This document shows positions 50,836 to 61,262 of a DNA stretch of 64,000 nt, one piece after another (the stretch's first letter is position 1; every line of letters starts with the position of its first letter). The notes under the pieces are model-generated. The model did no database searches. It was not told the DNA's origin and saw nothing but the letters and a program-made list of their open reading frames with translations. Origin of the DNA: Bedellia somnulentella. Its lineage: Eukaryota > Arthropoda > Insecta > Lepidoptera > Bedelliidae. The stretch lies in assembly GCA_963576735.1 (NCBI GenBank), contig OY755196.1:11265912-11329911 (forward strand). The letters are read 5' to 3'. Position numbers and translations under genes: made by a program.

Positions 50836-51305
50836 TGACGACATCCATGGCCTAGTGGATAGATGACTAGCTTCTCGATCCAGAGGTTGCGGGTTCGATC
50901 CCCGCTGAGACCAAAATTTACGTGATGACCATAAATGATTGTGTCTTTAGTTTAAATATATCGTTGATAAAGAATAAATAAAGGAAAGAAAAATTTCGAC
51001 ACAGGCGGGAATCGAACCAGCGACCTCGGGTATACGCCCCGACGCTCTGCCAACTGAGCCACCGTGTCAATTGGCTGCCAGCGCGAAATTCTTCTATCCT
51101 TTATTTCTTTTAAACGTTTAAGTAGTGTTTGCGTTTCCTACCTCCGAAAAAAAAAAGAAAAAAAATTTCTTTCCTTTATTTATTCTTTATTTATTAGTAA
51201 TAATCCCCACATGAGGTTTTCATGAACAAAAAGATTTAAATTATATATCGTTGAGTTAGTATCCCATAATACAAGTTTAACTTAGTTAGGGGCTAGCTTG
51301 ATATT
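50836..51305 (+). repeat. S3 SINE split by S4
   Basis: Head GACATCCATGGCCTAGTGGA and GCGGGTTCGATCCCCGC at left. The tail resumes after the insert at 51243 and runs to GGGGCTAGC. Confidence 0.88.
50968..51242. repeat. S4 foldback SINE nested in S3
   Basis: A minus S4 with its full tRNA-like head is followed by a plus S4 tail (CCCCACATGAGGTTTTCATG). ATATATCGTTGA at 50956-50967 and 51243-51254 is a 12-bp duplication. Confidence 0.92.
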
Positions 51306-51399
51306 TATATAATAATATATCCGTATAATATTTATTTATTTTATAATTAATATAAATCGCTGTAAAAAGTTTATAACTCGTTTACAACTCAAACTTAGC

Positions 51400-51790
51400 G
51401 TTCAAGCCACACGTGTGCCAGGGTTACTAATTATCTTGAACACCACGTGACTTTGCAATTATCTGGTGTTCAGAGTTCCTACATTTGGCTTAAACAGTAT
51501 ACTCTTGTGATAGGTTGATTTGCTGTGTAGTGTCGACATAGAATAACACTACCCCATTTCTTCCGGTGGGAGTACGTAAGAGGCGACTAACGAATTTGGA
51601 GCTTTTAAGGGATTTTTGGGCGATGTGGTTGGAGACCCATCACCGAAAATCTTTATTTTACCATCTTTTCCCCACTAACATTTCCAAACGTGGCTGAGGA
51701 ATTTCCAATTCCTTAGTTCTGGCTACCCCTTCTAGGGATTTATAGCCGTGAGCATATGTATGTATGTTGTGATAGGGCCTATCACCTATA
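51400..51790 (-). repeat. S2 SINE split by S1
   Basis: Diverged S2 at 51400-51521 (TTATCTTGAACACCACGTGA), resuming at 51767 for a few bases. TTGTGATAGG occurs at 51505-51514 and 51767-51776 as the target duplication. Confidence 0.72.
51522..51766 (+). repeat. S1 retroposon nested in S2
   Basis: Full length, with head GCTGTGTAGTGTCGACATAG and tail GCCGTGAGCATATGTATG. Confidence 0.92.
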
Positions 51791-52334
51791 TAAAAATATG
51801 ATATGATTGACATCTAACGCGGCAATAAAATGTATAGTGCCATTTGACATCAATATAACAAATAAATCGAATATAAAGCCATACATAAACAACGAATAAA
51901 CGCAAACTTTCCCGATCTAACTAAATCCGTATAGTGAGGTATATTAAGTAGAAATTCTAAGTGATTGGTGGAAGGCACTACAAAAGACATTAAAATTTCA
52001 GATCCAATCACTCGCTTACGATGCGTGGCTGACTTAAGTTATAAGAGAACGCGATTTTAGAATTAACATGATAGCTGGCTGGGGAGCGCTTTTAATGCAG
52101 AAGACACACACACTTTTTTCAACTTATATTTGTGGTAAAATTATCAAGGTTGTTAAAGGAAAGAGGATCCAGTGAGAGAAATAGTATGATAAAAAAAAAA
52201 GTCAAAAAAAAAAAAAAAAAAGTCAAAAAGTTTATTCTTCAAAATTAAGTTAAAAACTAACATTTTTTGAACGTCAAATGTTTTTAAATTTATCATTAGT
52301 CCGTTGCTTCGGAAGGTGTTCGTAAAGAGAAGAA
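51791..52334. other. Unassigned sequence
   Basis: A-rich tracts at 52189-52222; nothing else recognised in about 540 bp. Confidence 0.4.
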
Positions 52335-52452
52335 GCAACAACTCACAACAACAACTGATTCGTGAACGAGCAGGTGTGAAAGATGACGTAGTATTTAAGA
52401 TAGGAAAAGGAATGTCATGGTGGTTTGGACACATACAGAGGATGGATAAAAA
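52335..52452 (+). repeat. L2 LINE coding fragment
   Basis: GATTCGTGAACGAGCAGGTG to GGACACATACAGAGGATGGA. It encodes the IRERAGVKDDVVFKI-like and WWFGHIQRMDK region, cut off by the Helitron. Confidence 0.78.
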
Positions 52453-53413
52453 TCTATACTTATAATAAATCTGTAGAGAGGTCAATTCTGTACATGAAAT
52501 ATATTTTCAAAATAAATATCAGGGGGTGATTAGGGATCGATACTGATGCCAAAAATGCAATCAGTAAAATTTTTGTCTGTCTGTCTGTCTGTCTGTCTGT
52601 CGGTTTGTATGTTCCTTATGGAAACAAAAACTACTCGACGGATTTCAACGAAACTTGGTACAATTATTCTTCATACTCCTGCGCAGGTTTTTGTATACTT
52701 TCCAGCAGAGTAGTAAAGGGGAATTTCGGGAAATTTTGGGAAAACGGGAGAAGTTACTACATTTTTTAAGCTTCCGTCGCGTATGCAGCCTTAATGGTTA
52801 AACTTACATAGAAATCATGCATGACGGAAATATTCTTCATAAAATTATCTAAAAAAAATCCTCAACAGTTTATGTCTATCTTTTACGGTTGACTCACAAT
52901 AACACGTGTAATTCCTGATAGCTTAGCAGTTCGGAACATTCTGATTTTGTTTACTCTTACGTTTGTAAACCTCTCACTCATCCCTTATTTAAAAAAGGTA
53001 ACATTATTACCTATTCAATAAAAAAAGAATCACAGAAATCGGTAGAGAAACACCGAAATTATACATAAAATAAGCCATCGCGCCCGTGACCAAAACCGAA
53101 TCGTTACTAATTTACATATAACATACTAGATGGCGCCAGTAGTTGCATCCTACAACACGTAATGATTTATTTTTTAGATTGTTATAAATACTTCATAGCG
53201 TTTTATTCCAAAATTTGCTATTAAACGGAAATACTGAACCGTTCATTAAAGCGCATTAAAAATCACCAAACTACACTGTTTAGGGAGTGCTATAAATTTA
53301 ATAAATCAAAAACATTGCGCTGAATTTCACAATGCTTGAGCAGTGACTAAAGAAAGAAACCTCAGATATTTAAAAAACAACGCTACCCGTGCGAAGCTGG
53401 GACGATCCACTAG
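52453..53413 (+). mobile_element. Non-autonomous Helitron, copy 2
   Basis: 961 bp. TCTATACTTATAATAAATCT follows an A and ACTAG precedes a T. Very similar to 1595-2490, but includes the ~90-bp block with CTACACTGTTTAGGGAGTGC that copy 1 lacks. Inserted into an L2 fragment. Confidence 0.87.
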
Positions 53414-53439
53414 TAATAAATAAATAAATATATATACAC

Positions 53440-53648
53440 ATTTCAAGTTAGCCCCAAACTAAGAAAGACTTGTATGATAGGATACTAACTCAACGATATA
53501 TTTAATATTGTATTTATACTCATATAAATAACACTCAAGACTAAGAAACAATCATTTATGCTCATCACATAAATGTTGCTCTCAGCGGGGATCGAACCCG
53601 CAACCTCCGGATCGAGAAGCTAGTGACACATTCACTCGGCCACTGTGG
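53440..53648 (-). repeat. S3 SINE, full length
   Basis: Tail at left (TTAGCCCCAAACTAAGAAAG), tRNA-like head at right (GGATCGAACCCGCAACCTCC, CACTCGGCCACTG). Confidence 0.87.
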
Positions 53649-53654
53649 TTTGTA

Positions 53655-54155
53655 TTTTTAGTAGACGACGGCCTCGTTAAACGTTTTTCGACAAGATTGA
53701 AAATGTTGTATGCTGTGTAGTGTCAGCTTAGAATAGAACTACCCCATTTCTTACGGTGGATGTACGAAAGAGGTGACTAACGGTATTGAGAATAGATTTC
53801 TTTGCGATGATTTTTGGGCGATGCGGTTGGAGACCCATCACCAACAACCTTTATTTTACCATCTTTTCCCTACTCAACCTCCAAAAGTAGCTGAGATTTT
53901 TTTTATTCCTTAGCTCTGGCTACCCTTTCTAGGGATTTATAGCCGTGAGTATATGTATGTATGTATTGAAATAAAACCTTTAAAGGCGTTGCAGGTTGTT
54001 CGAAGTGAGTAAAATAAAAGAGCATGTATCAGAAAATAATAATGTAAGGGAAGCAAGAGAGATTTGTCAAGATCGAGCCAAGTGGCGATCGATAGTAATA
54101 CTGCCTACACCAATGGGAATAGTGGGCGTGCGTATAAGTAAGTAAGTATAGCCTA
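53655..54155 (+). pseudogene. L2 LINE 3' fragment split by S1
   Basis: 53655-53711 (GACGACGGCCTCGTTAAACG) and 53967-54155 (AAGAGAGATTTGTCAAGATC to a TAAG tail) flank an S1 copy. Broken frame. Confidence 0.83.
53712..53966 (+). repeat. S1 retroposon nested in L2
   Basis: Full length; TTGAAAAT before and TTGAAATA after suggest a worn target duplication. Confidence 0.9.
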
Positions 54156-54410
54156 GATATTGTAATAATGTGAAAATCATTATTTTGATTGTAAATCCGC
54201 TATCGTCTACACATTAACCCACACTAGTCTCTCCGGATCTTACCGTTTTATTGGTTTAACGAGACTATAAAATGAATGGAAAGATTTTGAAAATCGAATT
54301 CGAATGCTTTTTTCTATTCTGAATTCGTGTAGTTTTAAATAAGATTTACTATTCAGTATTTATTGGATGTCAGCAGACAACGACCTGAGAGCACATATTA
54401 AGATTACATA

Positions 54411-54656
54411 CATACATACATATACTCACGGCTATAAATCCCTAGAAGGGGTAGCCAGAGCTAAGGAATTACAAATTCCTCAGCCAATTTTGGAGGTTGC
54501 GTGGGGAAAAGATGGTAAAATAAAGGTTGTTGGTGATGGGTCTCCAACCGCATCGCCCAAAAATCCCTTAAAAAGCCCCAATACCGTTAGTCGCCTCTTA
54601 CGTACACCCACCGGAAGAAAAGGGGTAGTGCTATTTTAAGCCGACACTACACAGCA
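54411..54656 (-). repeat. S1 retroposon, full length with target duplication
   Basis: AAGATTACATA at 54400-54410 and 54657-54667. Near-consensus sequence throughout, probably young. Confidence 0.95.
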
Positions 54657-54677
54657 AAGATTACATAGAGAATCTAA

Positions 54678-54832
54678 TGTTTTCTGTGCGATGCGGTTGA
54701 AAACTCATCACCAACGATTTTATTTCTGCCATCTTGTCCCCTATCAACTTCCAAATGTAGCTGAATAGTTTCCAGCTCTGAAGTTTTGACTACCACTTTT
54801 TGGGATTTATGGCCGTGAGTATGTGTATGTAT
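54678..54832 (+). repeat. S1 retroposon, 5' truncated
   Basis: From CTGTGCGATGCGGTTGAAAA to GGCCGTGAGTATGTGTATG; subtype with TGTCCCCTATCAACTTCC. Confidence 0.82.
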
Positions 54833-54967
54833 GTATATATAATAAATCTAATACAAAATGGACTACAAAAGGGAGTTTTACAATTATAAAGTACAAAAGA
54901 GCATGTACGTATTGATTTTGGATATAATAGAAATGCGAGTGGATTGCAATGATAGTGATAGACAGTT

Positions 54968-55545
54968 AAACGTTCAAATACTTCTGAACATCACGTGACA
55001 TCGTCACCTGGTGCTCAGAGTAACCACGTTTCGCTTGGACAGTGTACTCACGTGATAGGGGGCAGGCCTATCACCAATTTAGACAAATACACTGTCACGT
55101 GACTCAGTACATCTTAGCTACGTGGGTTTCCTCATGATGATTTCCATCACCGTTAATAGCCGTAATAAATAAAACACACTTATGACTTTCACACGTGTAG
55201 TGCCGGCTTAGAATGTCGCTACCCCTTCCTACCCACAGGTGTCGTAAAAGGCGACTAAGGGTATTGGGGCTTTTTATTGGATTTTTGGGCGACGCGGTTG
55301 GAGACCCATCACCAAAATCTTTATTTTTACCATCTTTTCCCCACTCAACTTCCAAAAGTGGCTGAAGAATTTATAATTCCTTAGCTCTGGCTACCCCTTC
55401 TAGGGAAATATAGCCGTGAGGATATGCATGTATGTATGTACTTATGACTTTAGAAAAGGCACATTGCTGGTTAAGGCCTGAAACTGAATTTGAACCCACG
55501 CCTCTCTGTATGATAGCCAGTATTATTCTACTGAGCCTTCAAGAT
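54968..55545 (-). repeat. S2 SINE split by S1
   Basis: 54968-55189 (CTTCTGAACATCACGTGACA) and 55440-55545 flank an S1 copy. The right part has a variant tRNA-like head (GAATTTGAACCCACGCC). Confidence 0.82.
55190..55439 (+). repeat. S1 retroposon nested in S2
   Basis: ACTTATGACTTT at 55178-55189 and 55440-55451 is a 12-bp duplication. Subtype with GTAGTGCCGGCTTAG. Confidence 0.94.
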
Positions 55546-55594
55546 TGTAGGTATCTATTATATATATGTACTATATGTATATCTGTATTATTTT

Positions 55595-55828
55595 ACATAC
55601 ATACATATACTCACGGCTATAAATCCCTAGATGGGGTAGTCAGAGCTAAGGCTCAGCCACTTTTGGAAAGTTAACTGGGGAAAAGATGGTAAAATAAAGT
55701 TTGTTGGTGATGAGTCTCCAACCCCATCGCCCAAAAATCCCTTAAAAGCCCCAATACCGTTAGTCGCCTTTTACGTACACCCACCGGAAGAAATGGGGTA
55801 GTGCTATTCTAAGCCGACACTACACGGC
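55595..55828 (-). repeat. S1 retroposon, full length
   Basis: About 15 bp around the GAATTAGAAATTCC hairpin are deleted. Confidence 0.9.
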
Positions 55829-55857
55829 AAATTTATAAAGCAATATTATTATTATAT

Positions 55858-56436
55858 ATGTATTATTACTATTTGTATACCGATCATCTCTGTACTAAAC
55901 TCAGACCGATAATGGCAAAATTAAATATTTTGAAATACAAGTGGCCGTATGGCACCCTAAGGCTACTGTATATGGCATTAGCAGATTCAACAATTAATTA
56001 CGGCCTTTCTTGTTACGGTAGAACATACAAAACATATCAATGCAAAATATATGATTTACAAGCAAGAAATTTAAAGCTAATTGTACCTTTAAAAACTAAA
56101 CATATTTACAAAGACAGGTATGATGAGCTATTTGAATTCTGCAAAGTATTTAATGTTTTCGATAAAGTAAAAATTAATATTATTTCAGCATATCATAAAC
56201 AAATTAACAATCTAAGTAGAAACAAAAGAAACGATAATTTAAGATCTCTGTCATATATGCCGCTGTATTCAAAACCTAAATGTAATAATATGTATGGAGA
56301 AAGAGTATGGAGCTACATCATGCAAAATATGCTTAACAATCTACCGAAAACTATTGTAACGAAACTGCAAAATAAAAATAAAACTCAGGTTTTATCTATA
56401 TTAAAAAATCATTTTTCTAAATGCTGTGATGTATAA
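55858..56436 (+). pseudogene. C-terminal fragment of a second LINE reverse transcriptase
   Basis: About 190 codons reading LRLLYMALADSTINYGLSCY, YDLQARNLKLIVPLK and ERVWSYIMQNMLNN. The pattern (LY.AL..S...YGL..YG...KTY...I..LQ.R..K.I) is the RT C-terminal region seen in CR1/Jockey-type non-LTR elements, unlike L1. The catalytic palm is absent, so this is a 5'-truncated copy. The ATG at 55858 is inside a microsatellite-like run and is not a believable start. Confidence 0.75.
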
Positions 56437-56610
56437 ATGCACATGTCTTTCTTCTATTTATTTAATGTATTGTTTTTAGAATATAAGCATACGTAAATAT
56501 GTATTTAAATAAAAAGCCGAGCTGACAATCTACTAAAAACCTAAAAGGTTTTCAGACTGTCTGGTCAAGTGTTGTAAATATTTTTTTAAAATAAACAGTG
56601 TTAAATAAAT
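56437..56610 (+). repeat. 3' UTR of the second LINE
   Basis: Follows the stop at 56434-56436, with AAAAACCTAAAAGGTTTTCA forming a short hairpin and an AATAAACAGTGTTAAATAAA end. The exact terminus is not certain. Confidence 0.55.
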
Positions 56611-56928
56611 TTTTTTATATATGTATGTAGGTACTTTCTATTATATCAGGTGTATAATATTAGAATATTAAACTAAATGACATAGATCCATTTCTAAGCG
56701 TGGCTTGATTTGAATACTAACAATAGGCTGGTATTAATTACGCTATGACAATATTAATTTAATTACATTTCTATGAGTTAGCTTCGCACAATAAATACTT
56801 TACGTGTTTTGAGAAGTTAGGCTTTGATTAGGTTAATAGTGTATTTCTGTTAATTAAAACTTATTAGCTACCTATAATATATTTTCTAAAGAGTGCAAAA
56901 ATGTTGAGTAAAAGTTTGGTTAATATAT
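56611..56928. other. Unassigned sequence
   Basis: AT-rich, no recognised feature. Confidence 0.4.
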
Positions 56929-56939
56929 ATAAATAGCAT

Positions 56940-57186
56940 ACATACATACATATACTCACGGCTGTAAATCCCTAGAAGGGGTAGCCAGAGCTAAGGAATT
57001 AGAAATTCCTCAGCCACTTTTGTAAATGATAGTGGGGAAAAGATGGTAAAAATAAAGGTTGTTGGTGATGGGTCTCCAACCGCATCGCCCAAAAATCCCT
57101 TAAAAGCCCCAATACCGTTAGTCGCCTCTTACGTACACCCACCGGAAGAAATGGGGTAGTGCTAATCTAAGCCGACACTACACAGC
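56940..57186 (-). repeat. S1 retroposon, full length with target duplication
   Basis: ATAAATAGCAT at 56929-56939 and 57191-57201, with four extra bases at the head junction. Confidence 0.94.
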
Positions 57187-57222
57187 ATAAATAAATAGCA
57201 TCAACCTATCTTTTCCCTTTTT

Positions 57223-57380
57223 ATGCTGTGTAGTGTCGGCTTAGAATAGAACTACCCCATTTCTTCCCGTGGGTGATCGTAAGAGGCGGCTGAGGGTTTT
57301 GGGGCTAATTAAGTGATCTTTGGGCGATGCGGTTGGAGACCCATCACCAAAAACCTTTGTCTTACAATCTTTTCCCCACG
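57223..57380 (+). repeat. S1 retroposon, 3' truncated
   Basis: Starts at a complete head (GCTGTGTAGTGTCGGCTTAG) but ends at CAATCTTTTCCCCACG, losing the tail. This is the reverse of the usual truncation. Confidence 0.87.
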
Positions 57381-58524
57381 GAAACACCCGAACCACCTTA
57401 CTATTGTGTTTAAGTCATTATTAATTATTCTCAAAGCAGTATTATGGTTTAAGGGCCTCCCCGCATTTTGCAGCTATTGCGCTCACTCTTACGTCAAATT
57501 TACTAAGAGTGACAGGGACGGAAAAAACGCGCGCGCGATAAATGTAGTTTATTTAGTTTTATCGAATAACTATAATGTTTAAATGAAAAGTTAAACATCA
57601 AAGTTACAGATCTTAAAGCTACGCGTATATAGACACATAATGAGTTCACATGTATGTTATGCCAGTGGAGCCTATACGGTTTTTATGAAAACAAAGCATG
57701 TTCCAATTCAATTTTTTTCATCATATTTTTCAACAAATTATTAAAATGTTAAACATCAAATTTTAACACCATGAACTAATCACCAACATATATTTTATTC
57801 ATGTCATATTTTATAATATCATCAAATCAGACTTTATAGAATTTCCAAACAATCAATATCAACCTATTTTTCCGGGGACGCCTTTAACGAATACAATTTG
57901 TGCTAGTGATCCCAAAAAGAAGTTGTAAAAGAAAAGTGAATTTTTAATAGATCTTTGATTTATATTGTTAGTTAAGTTGAATCATAACTATGTTTATTAA
58001 ACTATGAATTGTTCTCGTATCAAGATAATTCTGTGATGTCTTATATTGTTATTACCGATGTACTATTTCGTATTTACCATGTCATGTAATACCTACTTTA
58101 GAACCTTTTTCTCTTCACCAAGGCTTCCAAGTGATTTGGAAACACTGTTAAGAGTGACAATGAAGTGTTATTTCCTCTACCAACCGCTTTGGCGGTTATA
58201 AACGGCGTGAACGTTTTAGTAATTCCAAAACAATTAACCAGTGCTGCCTAGGATCCCGTCAAATCCAGAACTTGGCTCCAAATAAAACAAATAAATACAT
58301 CAGCCAAAAGCATTTTCATGGTTTCAACTTAAAAAGCTTTGGCTGCAACCCAAATTACAAGAATAACTTAATCACTTTAATGTTAGCTTCTATATCACTT
58401 ATTTAAAAGATTGAAATAAAGATGTTGGTAAAGTTTTGTGTTAGAATAGCACTACTGCGTCTGGTTTTAACGTTCAGCTGGCTTTTTGAAGTTTTTGATC
58501 AAATTTAAGTTAAGATTTATTTTT
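57381..58524. other. Unassigned sequence, ~1.1 kb
   Basis: Longest repeat-poor stretch. The only pieces noted are a CGCGCGCGATAAATG patch near 57531 and an S2 3' scrap at 58160-58222 (CCAACCGCTTTGGCGGTTAT, ACGGCGTGAACG). No convincing exon. Confidence 0.45.
58160..58222 (+). repeat. S2 3' fragment
   Basis: Keeps the terminal hairpin with compensating changes: CCGCTTTGGCGG in place of CCCCTTCGGGG. Confidence 0.6.
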
Positions 58525-58754
58525 GCTGTGTAGTGTCGGCTTAGACTAGCACTACCCCATTTCTTTCGGTGGGTGTACGTAAGAGGCGACTAACGGTATT
58601 GGGGCTTTTAAAGGGATTTTTGGGCGATGCGGTTGGAGACCCATCACCAACAACCTTTATTTCACTATCCTTTCCCGACGCAACTTCCAAAAGTGGCTGA
58701 GGAACTTCAAGTTCCTTGAGCCGAGTGATAGCCGTGAGTATATGTATGTATGTA
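58525..58754 (+). repeat. S1 retroposon
   Basis: Head and tail are intact. The stretch GCTCTGGCTACCCC is replaced by GAGCCGAGTG, so the terminal hairpin is lost. Confidence 0.88.
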
Positions 58755-58782
58755 TTAAGTTATTTCTAATACGACTATAGAA

Positions 58783-59335
58783 GACGGCCGTGATAGCTCA
58801 GTGACATGCTTATCGTGCGGACGATGAGTGTTCAAATCCCGGGTCGGGGCTACACAACTTTGTCTTTTCTAAAGGTAAGGCTAAGGTAAAACTCACAACG
58901 ACAACGCTGAGTCAGACGCCATTTTGTTGTTTTCGCGCATTATGTGAGATCAACACTGTTTTTATTGTCAAAGGTTTTTTTTACCTTCATTTATTTTGAA
59001 ATAATATTTACATATTCATGAGCGACTGGCAACGAATAAAAGTTGTTTCTTCTTCTTCTTCTTTTCTAAAGACATATATATGGGTGTTATTTATCAAGGT
59101 TGTTAACGGTGAGGGAAAACATCGTGAGGAAACCCACATGGCTGAGTTGTACTTAGTCATGTGACAGTGTATTCGTACAAAATGGCAATAGGCCTGCCCC
59201 CTATCACGTAGTTCCCTGACCAAACAAAAACGTGGGTACTCCGAACACTAGGTGACCATATGAAGTGATGTTGAGGAGTATTAGTACTTCTGCGAACCCC
59301 TTCGGTGACATACGGCGTGAACGTTTGAGTTGAGT
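58783..59335 (+). repeat. S2 SINE split by another insertion
   Basis: Head 58783-58873 (GCCGTGATAGCTCAGTGACA, GTGTTCAAATCCCGGG) and body 59060-59335, ending GCGAACCCCTTCGGTGACAT and ACGGCGTGAACG. Confidence 0.87.
58874..59059 (+). repeat. 186-bp retroposon with a TTC tail
   Basis: TCTTTTCTAAA at 58863-58873 and 59060-59070 is an 11-bp duplication. The insert starts GGTAAGGCTAAGGTAAAACT and ends in a TTC-repeat tail (TTTCTTCTTCTTCTTC). No other copy is seen here. Its head is not obviously tRNA-like. Confidence 0.8.
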
Positions 59336-59339
59336 TGAC

Positions 59340-59437
59340 TATAGATGGAACGTTGTTGTAGGACCGATTCATCACTTGAACTCGTGTTTTCTGCATTCGG
59401 AGCGATAGCTCTCCCACTGAGCCATCACTGGATCACG
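59340..59437 (-). repeat. tRNA-like SINE head
   Basis: On the minus strand, CAGTGATGGCTCAGTGGGAG and AGTTCAAGTGATGAATCGG resemble A and B boxes; probably an S2-type head without a body. Confidence 0.5.
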
Positions 59438-59447
59438 GTTTTAATTT

Positions 59448-59701
59448 ACATACACACATACATATACTAACGGCTATAAATCCCTTAACGGGGTAGCCAG
59501 AGCTATGGAATGAAAAAATCCTCAGCCACTTTTGGAAGTTGATTGGGGAAAAAATGATTATTATCATAAAAATTTTTGGTGATGGGTCTCCAACCACATC
59601 GCCGAAAAATCACTTAAAAAGCCCCTATACCCTTAATCGCCTCTTACGATCACCCACGGGTAGAAATGGGGTAGTGTTATTCTAAGCCGACACTACACGG
59701 C
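59448..59701 (-). repeat. S1 retroposon, full length
   Basis: Subtype with CCCTTAACGGGGTAGCC and GATCACCCACGGGTAG. Confidence 0.9.
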
Positions 59702-59819
59702 AAATTTAACGGATTTTAATTTAAAAAACCCAATTTAGCTCTTTTAACGAATTCTTACATAACATGACTAGATATTTCGTTCATAGCGATTGGATTTGGC
59801 AGATAATTTTTCTCTTCAC

Positions 59820-59940
59820 TTCACTTTGTACGATCCTGACAAATCGCTCTCGCTTTTCTCAGATTTAACAATCTTCATACTTTTGTTCTATCAATTTTCG
59901 TACTTCCGACACCTATCTTTTTAAGACGTTTTCTATCTGG
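59820..59940 (-). repeat. L1/L2 LINE 3' fragment, degenerate
   Basis: CTTTGTACGATCCTGACAAA to AGACGTTTTCTATCTGG; the 3' terminus itself is missing. Confidence 0.68.
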
Positions 59941-59988
59941 CAAATAATAATAATTACACGAGACTACTTAATAAGAATTTTTACAAAA

Positions 59989-60216
59989 GCCGTGTATTGC
60001 CGGGTTAGAATGTCACTACTAAGGGTATGGGGCCTTATTAATAAATAAAAGATAAATCATAGCTAGAAACTCCTCAGCCATATTTGGAAGTTGATAGGAG
60101 AGGGTTGTAGAATTTTCTCTCCCATCAACTACCAAATGTGGCTGAGAAGTTTCTAGTTCTGAAGCTCTGGCTACCCCTTTTAGGGATTTTTGGCCGTGCG
60201 TATATGAATGTATGTA
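59989..60216. repeat. S1 composite foldback
   Basis: A shortened plus head (GCCGTGTATTGCCGGGTTAG) is followed by a minus internal piece (AGAAACTCCTCAGCCATATT) and then a plus 3' part (CCAAATGTGGCTGAGAAGTT to the TATG tail). The two inner pieces form an inverted repeat. Confidence 0.8.
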
Positions 60217-60508
60217 TAACACATCTCTCGCACCATATCATCCACAAATCACTGAATTCCTCACTTCAAAACAGTGATGTAACATTATAAACATAGTAAT
60301 TGTACCCGAGAGAGTTTCCAATTGAAAAATCCAATTTATCGATACGTGAGAGTGACAAGGTGACGGTGCGTGACAGTGTCGCTTCATCGATACCGCGAGT
60401 TATCGATAGTTATATTTCACAGCACTAGTGCACGTAACAGACGAATGCAGTGCGCTTTGTCAGGGAAGGGGGCTAAAAATGCCGTTTCACATTTCATATT
60501 ACTCACAC
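60217..60508. other. Unassigned sequence with TATCGATA motifs
   Basis: TTATCGATAC (~60338), TCATCGATAC (~60384) and TTATCGATAG (~60403) cluster within about 75 bp, followed by CACAGCACTAGTG. These resemble DRE-type and motif-7-type core promoter elements of insects. No gene is attached. Confidence 0.4.
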
Positions 60509-60560
60509 CCAAACGTTCACGCCGAATATCCCGAAGGGGTTGGCAGAGGTACTAATAATA
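60509..60560 (-). repeat. S2 3' fragment
   Basis: AAACGTTCACGCCGAATATC to GGTACTAATA; 5' truncated. Confidence 0.78.
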
Positions 60561-60685
60561 GGGTAGGTGAAGAAATTATTCATGTTATAATGATATGCAA
60601 ATTTATGAGCATTTGCTGCTTGCGCAATAGCTTGATTCGTTTAGTTTTTATTGGTTTACAACTGATGTAGTGCAAGTTAATAATG

Positions 60686-60915
60686 CATACATACATATAC
60701 CCACGGCTATAAATTCCAAAAAGGGCAGTCAGAGCTTTAGTGCTAGAAACTCCTCTGCCACATTTAAAAGTTGATAGGGGACAAGATGGTAAAAATAAAG
60801 TATCCTTGGTGATGAGTCTCCAACCGCATCGTTCAAACACCACTTCAAAAAGCCACATTCCCTTAGTCGCCTCTTACGAACACCCGCGGGTAGAAAGGGG
60901 TAGTGGCATTCTAAA
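60686..60915 (-). repeat. S1 retroposon
   Basis: Tail at left. The head is cut short at GTGGCATTCTAAAG, where another S1 3' part begins. Confidence 0.86.
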
Positions 60916-60916
60916 G

Positions 60917-61027
60917 TAAATATACTCACGGCTATAAATCCTTAAAAAAGTAGCCAGAGTTTCAAAATAAGAAATAGTAAAATAAAAAGTTTTGGTTACG
61001 GCTCTATACCCTTAGCCGCCTCTTACA
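60917..61027 (-). repeat. S1 retroposon, internally deleted
   Basis: ATATACTCACGGCTATAAAT to TTAGCCGCCTCTTACA, with much of the centre missing. Confidence 0.72.
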
Positions 61028-61262
61028 TTCCAAATTATAAGCGGTTTATAAAACATATAGTGCAGGTTGGAAATGGTAGGCAACTTTCATTAAGTTATTA
61101 GGTAAATTTATCATATGTGAACCAACATTACAGACAACAATATTTCTAATCTGTTCTGAAGAAATGAATGACAATATTATGGATTTAATTCCAACTAGTA
61201 AACTGCCGCGCTTTGCACGGATATCAATATATTCAAAAAGTTACTTAGTTAAAAGTTACTTG

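Noticed and set aside
55858..56436. 192-aa ORF as a host gene
   Set aside because: Its pattern matches the C-terminus of a non-LTR reverse transcriptase and it is followed by a LINE-like 3' UTR.
60370..60555. 61-codon ORF downstream of the TATCGATA cluster
   Set aside because: Its 3' half is S2 sequence; no evidence of a real first exon beyond the motifs.
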